This document shows, one piece after another, positions 7,201-13,527 of a stretch of DNA of 21,889 nt. Source of the DNA: a virus; IMG/VR virus record IMGVR_UViG_3300032299_001363, positions 1 to 21,889 of that record; one strand, given 5' to 3'. The position numbers and the translations under genes were made by a program. The stretch's first letter is position 1. The number at the start of each line of letters is the position of its first letter. The notes under the pieces were generated by a model, which ran no database searches, was not told the origin of the DNA, and saw nothing but the letters and a program-made list of their open reading frames with translations.

Positions 7201-9021
7201 GTTAATGTTGGTGGTTCAGGTGAATTATTAGCAAAACAATTTACACCAAATGGGGTTGGATATAAAGGAAGTGAATATATCGAAGGTGGTTCATATGTTT
7301 ATTATAATCCATACGCAACGGTTACACCTTTTAATGGTGATAATAATAATGGTATGTTACCGGCTATTTATTTTGCACCAAAATATCCCGCAAAAAATTT
7401 GACAATGTACAGTCAAAGATTGGTAATGAGAAGTGATAGATTGCCAACTGGTACACAACCTGAAATAAATGAAAATAATAATTATGCGGGTCAAGCTTCA
7501 GATAATTTAACATATGTTACAGTAACTGATAATGGAAATTCGGCAATCACGGGAAGTGCTTCAGGCGCCGGTGGAGTTAATCCAACAGATAATCCTGATG
7601 TGACTACAGGTGGAACAATTAACAAGGTAATTGATTCTTTCTCATGTGCTGGTATGGTTGATTTATCATGTTATACAAATCAAAATGGTGAGTTTATTGT
7701 TTTACCAAGTACTAATGCATGTAATAATAATTCTGGCGGTGAAATAGTAAAAAATGGTTGTTATGTTTTGGTAAACACACCTATATTAACATTAGCAAGT
7801 GATTGGGCGTCTTTATACCAGTGGTTACAAAGATTTAGAATGAATTTTGCAATTTGTAGAGGTGTGTTATCACATACCTTTGTAAACTCTTGGGTTAATG
7901 GTTCATTATTTGCGTTCCCATTTACATCCAAAGTATTTTTTGATTCAAACAACAGACCATTTAATAGAAGAGTGTCGAGAAATTTAATCACAGGTAACAG
8001 AGAAGTTAATTATTTGTTTTGTGGTGACCTTTTAATGTTTGAACCAACATCAAATAATTTTTACTATCGCTCAAGCCCATATAACGGAACTAATTTTGTT
8101 GGTGGAAGAGCGTCAACATCTTTCTCACAACCAGTTAATACTAAAAACATTTTGTTCCCAACAACATTATTGGACATGGGTCCTAAATATTTTTGGCAGA
8201 GTGAGGTAAATAAAGACCCTAATTATTTTGGATACCAAATGAATAAATTCAATTCAACTTCTTGGAGTGATGATTCTAATTTGTTACAACTTTTTGTTGT
8301 GTCAAGATTAGTTAATCAGAGTTTCTTACAAAGTCTCACAGGTGCAATTTTAGGTGTTGGTGGTGTTGGAGCATTATTCAGTAGACGTGAAGATAGAGTT
8401 GATGGTGATTTTGCTCAAATGTTACAAATTAATTCACAATACGGTATTGTACCATTTACTGCGGAAAATTATCCTGATGACCCAAATGTTGTTGGAGACA
8501 ACCCAATTTATGTTGGTGGTGATAAGAATGGTGGTCCCGTGTTTGGTGTTTTTTATAGTGGTTATAGTGAAAATAGAGATTTAATATCACCAAGAAGAAT
8601 TGATAGAACATTTACAGGTACTACGTTAGTTGCGGATTACTTGGGAACCAAATCGCAAGAAGTTCCTTTTTATAAGTGGAACAATAATGCGTGGTTAAGA
8701 GGAGAACCAACTATTTTTGGTAGTCAAGACAATGAATGGTATACATATGGTGGAAACCCAATTGTCGACAGTAAAAAATACCAAGAATTTGATAGAAGGC
8801 TACAACCCTTTTTCCAAGGTAATAATAACTTGATACAAAATGCTTATGGGTATATCTACCAAAGGAATCTTGATGGTACTTATAATAAAGTACCAACAAC
8901 ACCAACAAATGAACGCACACTAACAAGTGCTCCATGGTATTTTTACTTTGGATTAAAAAGAGGAAAAACCGCAATGGATAAATACGTACAACAATATTTA
9001 GGAACAGAACCAAATGAGTGA
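4240..9021 (+). CDS. Giant structural-type protein with carboxypeptidase-regulatory-like N-terminus and hydrophobic segment
   Basis: I cannot assign a named family to this 1593-residue protein. Its place directly after gp6 and within a run of structural genes suggests a tail or baseplate component. Residues 48-170 resemble a carboxypeptidase-regulatory/transthyretin-like beta domain: Val-Gly-Arg-Val-Val-Ala-Asn-Gly, a Pro-Asn-Val-Lys-Val-Ser-Val strand, a Thr-Asp-Val-Asn-Glu-Asp-Gly-Tyr turn, then Gly-Asp-Tyr and Val-Pro-Val-Gly-Thr-His. Residues 496-551 are almost wholly hydrophobic, long enough for two membrane helices. Cys591, Cys594 and Cys596 form CxxCxC. The remaining 950 or so residues are Asn/Thr/Tyr-rich beta-type sequence, with a Gly-rich hydrophobic patch at 1365-1379 and a C-terminal Tyr-Phe-Tyr-Phe-Gly-Leu-Lys-Arg-Gly-Lys-Thr-Ala motif. 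There is no signal peptide. The stop overlaps the next start by 8 bases. Confidence 0.8.
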   Translation: MPETIRIKTQVGVDREINIQLDQDFEQLEILSLKVRSEDVYTRMCADYGIVVGRVVANGGYGVPNVKVSVFVPLTEDDANNEIISTLYPYTSLTDVNEDGYRYNLLPYEQQYTGHIPTGTFPTRNDVLTNPAVIEVYDKYYKFTVKTNGSGDYMIMGVPVGTHTLVMDCDLSDIGPFSQSPQDLIRMGRASADQLDGVNFKSSTNLYSLPQIVNINQSVDVNPFWGQPEICQINIARNDFDLRSVGINIQPSAIFMGSLVTGIDDEAVEKNCKPPRDMGNLCNLSVGPGEIISVRQTIFQDTQGRPILEQGTLPQGGKVIDGDGTWVLDVPMNLNYVVTNEFGEQVFSQDPTVGIPTKGKYRFKVKYTQPTSFETEEVRRGYFLVPNIKEYGWVNADNDPAYIIDTDDINYKKFLGSYYFGTDWSGYTNQADAIACKDTFYEMDYNKVYTVSQHYDQYKKGFNRSKFIGIKEITDSSCASENNKYPATDGVQSFDFFVFLLNILLPINYYILLVLVPVLHVLAFIWPLFRLLFTFVYGVIAWIIYGICKVVDAIPGISLDCQQPPSFGDIFDTIGEPFKKITLPSISYPECQLCDCGGSEETGNNPTTQDVEQESSSNVVSPNADFFTSTNWITGDETFQITLAGTGFNNATLKTPVYQPTNSGYSFINNLPIWETVNKFNLKSKYFDSDVYPGSNRIKVVVEPTLNGTNPNLFHYDNVMVLFVDPGISSNLTSGQLLSFQQSQLSNDPNPKAVSTGDTTGITGTTKQGQTIQVNYADPTTQTLKTVNYVLSGASSAQTTNYKFSSDIEYFQVITGTTYDEFVTNNSNTLSSSLYNQISQQITFFKNQGVDIDTNSYGNYLENWAGGNLGMIFLVRGVDPNSGRKKIKYDLSRIFGNNGWGNQVITGDFYLNIPVQPGLKNVRHDEFTDNIQNNSGYLYYPSYTFTAGTQYSAYTTNLQQYYSSLDQKQINVFKPTSNNNTLLTISMVNVGGSGELLAKQFTPNGVGYKGSEYIEGGSYVYYNPYATVTPFNGDNNNGMLPAIYFAPKYPAKNLTMYSQRLVMRSDRLPTGTQPEINENNNYAGQASDNLTYVTVTDNGNSAITGSASGAGGVNPTDNPDVTTGGTINKVIDSFSCAGMVDLSCYTNQNGEFIVLPSTNACNNNSGGEIVKNGCYVLVNTPILTLASDWASLYQWLQRFRMNFAICRGVLSHTFVNSWVNGSLFAFPFTSKVFFDSNNRPFNRRVSRNLITGNREVNYLFCGDLLMFEPTSNNFYYRSSPYNGTNFVGGRASTSFSQPVNTKNILFPTTLLDMGPKYFWQSEVNKDPNYFGYQMNKFNSTSWSDDSNLLQLFVVSRLVNQSFLQSLTGAILGVGGVGALFSRREDRVDGDFAQMLQINSQYGIVPFTAENYPDDPNVVGDNPIYVGGDKNGGPVFGVFYSGYSENRDLISPRRIDRTFTGTTLVADYLGTKSQEVPFYKWNNNAWLRGEPTIFGSQDNEWYTYGGNPIVDSKKYQEFDRRLQPFFQGNNNLIQNAYGYIYQRNLDGTYNKVPTTPTNERTLTSAPWYFYFGLKRGKTAMDKYVQQYLGTEPNE
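5725..5892 (+). other. Hydrophobic, membrane-like segment inside the 1593-aa protein
   Basis: Residues 496-551 contain only two charged or strongly basic positions (His520, Arg530) and are rich in Leu, Ile, Val and Phe. Prolines at 506, 517 and 527 break the segment. It is followed by Lys549 and Asp552. By eye it could form two or three membrane-spanning helices, which is unusual for a structural protein made in the cytoplasm. It is the only such stretch in the window. Confidence 0.7.
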
Positions 9022-10720
9022 GAGTAGTTTTGTGGTTGTTAAGCCGGACTTAAGGTATAAGTCAGCGCCAAACACAGATATTGTTTTGCAAACAGAACTA
9101 TTGCAAACACAGTCTGAGGTTATCGATTATGATAGAACAGTGTCGTTAAATCTTGTCAATGTTTTTGATGGTGAAAGACAAAAATCAATATCATTTAGAC
9201 CAACAATTAAGATTTCATACATATATGAAAACAACTTAATTGGTTTTACTTATTATAATATTTTTAGAGATAATCTTTATTATATTAACCCTGAAAAATC
9301 TTTAACTAATGGTATTTGGAGTGGGTTACCAACTTATCAGGAATTTGAATTTATTAGAACTGATGTTGATAACAAACAACTTCCATTTGAAGCCAAAAGT
9401 GCATCAACATACAATTGGAGTATTGTTATGTCATATCCATATGAAAATGACTATACGGTCCCGATGCAATATTATTTCACAAACGGAACAAGTTTGAATC
9501 CTTGGTTATCAGGAGATGGAATACCATTTTCAATTACACAAGGTTCCGATAATGGTTTTCCTGTGATTCAATGTACTTGTCCTGTATCACATGGTTTAAC
9601 TGTTGGTGAATGGGTTGAATTTTCATTTAGTTATGATACAACTAATCTATTTCAAGTTTATAGTTTAGGTAATGGAGCCCTTGGTTCAGATGCAAACATC
9701 TTTAATCTATCAAACGTTGGTTATACAGGTTCAACGTTTAATACTGGTAGTCAAGGTGTGTTCAAACGAATAATAGATATTAATAATTCAGGTGAAACCA
9801 AATCAAGATATTATGTAAGAATCCACAAGGTTATTACAGACCCCCACGATTCAATCATTACCAATAATGGATTTGAATTAAATCCATTCCAAGATTTAGG
9901 TTTTTATCAGTTTTCGTCATTAACACCAAATAAAATTGGTAGGGTTACAAACTTCCAAAGTTCAAAGACATATAACGTTACCATGGCTCGTGATTTACTA
10001 ATCAATAACCAATTGGATAACAACAAGAAACCTGTAACACAAATTTTTGCGTCATTTCAATTCAATGGATATATGGGATGGTTTAACCAATTAAGACGTG
10101 GTTGGAAATTCAACATGTTACCGGGTCAAACAAATCCTTGGTGGAGTCAAACAAATAATAATTCATTGGAGAACGTTCAAACATCGGGATACTCAAAGAC
10201 ACAAAATGTTGGTTTAGGTATCAATGTTACATATGATTTCACAGTTAATTTACCAAGAAATAGTGGTGACACAATGTATGGTGATTGGTGTGAATGGAAC
10301 GACATTGAACAGGTTGAGAGAGTCATTTCTCCTTATATGAATAAGATGACGTATTATGGAAAAGCATTTAACACATCACCTGTAAACAACTCAAACCCTA
10401 ACGGATATTATTATCAAACTCATTACCCAATCACACTAAAGGTATTTTCAGATTATACTGAAAGTGCTGGTTCAACCTTTGTTGAGGGGGTACCGAATTA
10501 TGCTTATTTCTCAAATAACTTGCAACAATGGATATGGAGAGATATATACTCATATGGATATATTGATAGTTTAGGAAGGGGGGTTGACTATCCTTTCTTA
10601 AATGAATCACACTATCCATTTACAAATATACCTTTTAGACTTTATCCTGAAGGTGCGTCATTTGACATAACTGACTTGTATCAGATTGTAGAACAACCGT
10701 TGATAGATGGATGCGAATAA
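9014..10720 (+). CDS. Unknown phage structural-type protein (568 aa)
   Basis: I do not recognise the family. The protein is soluble in character, with no signal peptide or membrane segment, and is rich in Tyr, Asn and Trp. Visible blocks include Cys-Thr-Cys-Pro-x-Ser-His-Gly-Leu-Thr-Val-Gly-Glu (187-199), which resembles the 'His-Gly-x-x-x-Gly-Asp' turns of phage beta-sandwich proteins. There is also a Trp-rich region (355-378), a Gly-Asp-Trp-Cys-Glu-Trp-Asn motif (423-429), and an aromatic C-terminal block with Gly-Val-Asp-Tyr-Pro-Phe-Leu-Asn (523-530). The ATG overlaps the preceding gene by 8 bases, and its own stop overlaps the next gene by 14. This suggests coupled translation with the 1593-residue protein and a shared structure such as a baseplate or tail appendage. 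Confidence 0.78.
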   Translation: MSESSFVVVKPDLRYKSAPNTDIVLQTELLQTQSEVIDYDRTVSLNLVNVFDGERQKSISFRPTIKISYIYENNLIGFTYYNIFRDNLYYINPEKSLTNGIWSGLPTYQEFEFIRTDVDNKQLPFEAKSASTYNWSIVMSYPYENDYTVPMQYYFTNGTSLNPWLSGDGIPFSITQGSDNGFPVIQCTCPVSHGLTVGEWVEFSFSYDTTNLFQVYSLGNGALGSDANIFNLSNVGYTGSTFNTGSQGVFKRIIDINNSGETKSRYYVRIHKVITDPHDSIITNNGFELNPFQDLGFYQFSSLTPNKIGRVTNFQSSKTYNVTMARDLLINNQLDNNKKPVTQIFASFQFNGYMGWFNQLRRGWKFNMLPGQTNPWWSQTNNNSLENVQTSGYSKTQNVGLGINVTYDFTVNLPRNSGDTMYGDWCEWNDIEQVERVISPYMNKMTYYGKAFNTSPVNNSNPNGYYYQTHYPITLKVFSDYTESAGSTFVEGVPNYAYFSNNLQQWIWRDIYSYGYIDSLGRGVDYPFLNESHYPFTNIPFRLYPEGASFDITDLYQIVEQPLIDGCE

Positions 10721-11486
10721 AATAAGAGTTGTCTTTAACAACCGAGAAAAAGACATTGTTCTACCATTGGAACAGATTTGGGATTTTGGTGGAAACCAAG
10801 AAGCAATTGAAGAATACGAAACTTCCATCATTGAAAAGATTCTAAACAAAGGTGATGACTTTGAGGTTACACGATTTGACCATGCGGTTTATGACAATAC
10901 AAAGACATCATTAAATTATGAATTTTATTTTAATCAGGGGGATGCGACATCACCTTCTTGGATTAATTCATATTTGGCGAAGTTTACGGACAATCAAGTT
11001 TATTATTTTGAACCACCTTTTACAAAATCTTTTTGGAAGATTGATTATTATGATAGTCCAACAACAAGAACACAAAAAGCGTATATTACAACTATACTTC
11101 CCGTCCAACAAGGATTTGTTACACCAGCCGTGTTAAATAACACAACAACCGTTACAATTAAAAAACCAAAATATAGTTTGGATTATATTGGTGACAAAGA
11201 AGGGTTTTTTATTTATTGGTTAAAGAAAAGGGATTTCTTAAATATAAACACATTTTATATGACGGCCAAGTTCTTTGATGCAAACACTGGTCAGTTTATT
11301 AAAATGATGAGAGTTAAGCAAAGTGATTTGGGTGGCGGAACAAGTTTCCCACCTGAGGAATATTTTTATTATAAAGTTGATTTGGATTATATAACACAAA
11401 CTTTCAAAGTGTTTAATTACCCAAATGGAAATAGAGTCGGTGGTGTAACAAACCCCATAAAATGGTATGAATACGTAAACCCATAA
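10707..11486 (+). CDS. Unknown phage structural-type protein (259 aa)
   Basis: No family is recognised. The protein starts with a charged region (residues 1-60, with an acidic helix-like stretch around Glu-Glu-Tyr-Glu-Thr at 35-39). It continues with an aromatic beta-rich body containing Tyr-Tyr-Phe-Glu-Pro-Pro-Phe-Thr-Lys-Ser-Phe-Trp and a Leu-Pro-Val-Gln-Gln-Gly turn. It has no cysteine-rich motif, signal peptide or membrane segment. The ATG at 10707 is preferred over the overlapping out-of-frame ATG at 10711. It overlaps the upstream gene by 14 bases and shares one base with the next start (TAATG). This tight coupling suggests the product belongs to the same complex as its neighbours. Confidence 0.75.
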   Translation: MDANKIRVVFNNREKDIVLPLEQIWDFGGNQEAIEEYETSIIEKILNKGDDFEVTRFDHAVYDNTKTSLNYEFYFNQGDATSPSWINSYLAKFTDNQVYYFEPPFTKSFWKIDYYDSPTTRTQKAYITTILPVQQGFVTPAVLNNTTTVTIKKPKYSLDYIGDKEGFFIYWLKKRDFLNINTFYMTAKFFDANTGQFIKMMRVKQSDLGGGTSFPPEEYFYYKVDLDYITQTFKVFNYPNGNRVGGVTNPIKWYEYVNP

Positions 11487-12565
11487 TGGAAACACAAGTA
11501 ATGAGAATCAGGGTGTCTCCTGAGGTATTAAAGACAATCATTCATGATGTTACTTATTCAGGTGAAACTTATGGAGTGTATTCATCAATGACCCAAACTT
11601 TAACGGGTAATACAAATTATACATCACTACTTACAGGACTTACCGTTCCAATTCTATTGGTTCAGAACACCGTGGACTTGGGATACTATTCTACATTTGA
11701 TGGTGCAATCTCACAACAAAATGTTGTAACCAATTTTATTTTTTCATCTACAACAACAAACCCTTATTTGTGGAATGTGTATAATACTGCTGATATTGAA
11801 TTTAATTCATATTTGGAGTTATCACAATACACAATAGATTGGGGGGATGGTTCACCTATTGAACCAATTACATCTTATACACCTAATTCTATTTCACACG
11901 TTTATGCTGCCATTCCAAAAGAATATACAATTACTTTATCACAATTTAATCCTTGGGGTAATACAAATGTACAGAAAAAAATTCAAACACCATATGTTAA
12001 TGTACCAAATTTTAATCCACAAGGAACTGCATACTTTACACCAAATACAGGTTCATGGTCTGCAACACCAATATCGTATGATTACATATTCACAGGTGAT
12101 TCCGTTAATTTAGTTGATGACCAAGTATCATCGGCGTATGTTACAGTACCATTTGTGGTTAGTGGATATACAACATCAAGAATCAGTGACTTGGCACAAT
12201 ACGGTGCGGTTAAATACCCGTTATTGGTTCCTGTACAAAAAAATGGTGAAGATTATGGTATAATAACTGAAATGAATTTGGTGTATACTGCTTACACAAT
12301 TCAAAATGTTGACTATTATGATTATGCCAACGGGGATACAATTTACTTCATTCAATCATCAGGATTAACTGAAGATTGGATGGTTCAGGACCCATTAGTA
12401 AAAGATGAATTACTTTTAGGAATAATTTCTCAAGCAGAAGTACAATCAAATGTATTCATTGAACGAGGAAAAAACTCAGCCTATGAAAGAGTCCAAAGAA
12501 TAGGTGAGGTAGACAACCTTGGGGACTTAATAAATTATGGGTATCGATTCTTTAATGTTACATAA
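11486..12565 (+). CDS. Structural-type protein with a PKD domain (359 aa)
   Basis: The central part matches a PKD (polycystic kidney disease, Ig-like) domain. Residues 116-123 give Thr-Ile-Asp-Trp-Gly-Asp-Gly-Ser, 138-140 give His-Val-Tyr, and 147-151 give Tyr-Thr-Ile-Thr-Leu, the usual order of strands. PKD domains mediate protein or carbohydrate contacts in surface proteins. The flanking regions (1-100 and 165-359) are not recognised. The C-terminal 75 residues, with Asp-Glu-Leu-Leu-Leu-Gly-Ile-Ile and Glu-Arg-Gly-Lys-Asn-Ser-Ala-Tyr-Glu-Arg-Val, look like a folded assembly domain. There is no signal peptide or membrane segment. The start shares a base with the preceding stop (TAATG). It is the last gene before a 53-base gap. 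Confidence 0.78.
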   Translation: METQVMRIRVSPEVLKTIIHDVTYSGETYGVYSSMTQTLTGNTNYTSLLTGLTVPILLVQNTVDLGYYSTFDGAISQQNVVTNFIFSSTTTNPYLWNVYNTADIEFNSYLELSQYTIDWGDGSPIEPITSYTPNSISHVYAAIPKEYTITLSQFNPWGNTNVQKKIQTPYVNVPNFNPQGTAYFTPNTGSWSATPISYDYIFTGDSVNLVDDQVSSAYVTVPFVVSGYTTSRISDLAQYGAVKYPLLVPVQKNGEDYGIITEMNLVYTAYTIQNVDYYDYANGDTIYFIQSSGLTEDWMVQDPLVKDELLLGIISQAEVQSNVFIERGKNSAYERVQRIGEVDNLGDLINYGYRFFNVT

Positions 12566-12579
12566 AAAAATAAAAATGG

Positions 12580-12597
12580 TATTTATTAGTAAAACCA
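12580..12597 (+). promoter_or_regulatory. TATTTATTA motif in the 53-base gap ahead of the 302-aa gene
   Basis: The gap 12566-12618 carries TATTTATTAGTAAAACCA. It matches the block at 4218 at 14 of 18 positions and the block at 19360 at 13 of 18. It ends 21 bases before the ATG at 12619. A GGT...ACC pairing across it is too weak to call a terminator. A promoter role is inferred. Confidence 0.38.
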
Positions 12598-12618
12598 ATA
12601 AGAATTAAATAGACTAAA

Positions 12619-13527
12619 ATGGCAACAGGAACATACGGAACCATAAGACCGGCTGATGTATCACCCGAAGATGTGCAAATCATCATGAACTACACTCCAT
12701 CGAGAGATGTGACAAATGACTTTGTGTTAACACAATTGGATGCTACATCTATTTTAAGACCATATTTCAATAATGCCGCCACAGGTGGTAATACAAATGA
12801 AATACTTGGTGGATTATATAACTTAAGATTACCAGCCGAAACATTTACTCAACTTGGTATATACACATTGTATATTAGACCTGCAGAAATTAGAACATCA
12901 ATTACAGATTGTGGTGTTTTATCGGCACTTCCAAACGTAAAAGGTATTGTAATTGATTTATCAAACGTACCAAGTCAATTTGCAAATAAATTTATTGCTC
13001 AAGGACTTGTTGGATATAGAGTTGAATATCTAAATGCTGACGGTAGTAAAATACCAAATTTCTTTAGAATTGTAACGTCAAATTTTTATTGTGAACCTGT
13101 TATTCAAAATTTAACAAATACACAACAAAAGGCGGTAAGATATAGATACACTGAAGGACAAACTAATTTGGTTTTCTGTACACTATCTCCAAGTTCATCA
13201 CCAACAAACAAACCAAACGCAACACCATTTATTGGTCAACCTGCACAAAGTATTATTTTATCAAACACATATTTTAATCCTTTGACTTTAGAAGTACAAG
13301 TATCACAATATGATATTGATACGTTGGGTATTGCACTTTATGGTAACCAAACCAAATCTATGGAAGATGGTATCTACACAATTTACGACACCCAAAATAA
13401 CATTTACTCACAATTTAACCTTTACGAAATTAAAGATGACTTTAACAATCTTCTTTATGAAGTTAAAGAGAATAGAAATACAAACATTGATTTCAGTAAG
13501 AGTTACACTAATATCACAGGACAATAA
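12619..13527 (+). CDS. Unknown phage structural-type protein (302 aa)
   Basis: I do not recognise a family. The 302 residues are Thr/Asn-rich with alternating hydrophobic positions. There are two well-separated cysteines in the first half (98 and 158), and a Tyr-Thr-Leu-Tyr-Ile-Arg-Pro-Ala-Glu block (82-90). A Thr-Leu-Ser-Pro-Ser-Ser-Ser-Pro-Thr linker near residue 190 separates two halves. No signal peptide or membrane segment is seen. The gene opens a new unit after a 53-base gap and ends in TAATG, sharing a base with the gp7-like gene. It may therefore be made in step with that wedge protein. A role as a baseplate or fibre-connecting subunit is inference from position only. Confidence 0.75.
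   Translation: MATGTYGTIRPADVSPEDVQIIMNYTPSRDVTNDFVLTQLDATSILRPYFNNAATGGNTNEILGGLYNLRLPAETFTQLGIYTLYIRPAEIRTSITDCGVLSALPNVKGIVIDLSNVPSQFANKFIAQGLVGYRVEYLNADGSKIPNFFRIVTSNFYCEPVIQNLTNTQQKAVRYRYTEGQTNLVFCTLSPSSSPTNKPNATPFIGQPAQSIILSNTYFNPLTLEVQVSQYDIDTLGIALYGNQTKSMEDGIYTIYDTQNNIYSQFNLYEIKDDFNNLLYEVKENRNTNIDFSKSYTNITGQ

Noticed and set aside
8711-9013. Minus-strand open frame of 100 codons inside the end of the 1593-residue gene
   Set aside because: It lies wholly within a long, convincing plus-strand gene, has low-complexity hydrophobic content, and no other minus-strand gene exists here.
4240-9021. Tape-measure protein
   Set aside because: The protein is beta-rich with Asn/Thr/Tyr bias and has no long heptad-type helical stretches. 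Its position after gp6 also does not fit a tape measure.
12578-12597. GGT...ACC pairing around the TATTTATTA block as a hairpin
   Set aside because: Only three G/C pairs plus weak A/T pairs can form, with a loop that covers the recurrent motif. The promoter-like reading explains the sequence better.
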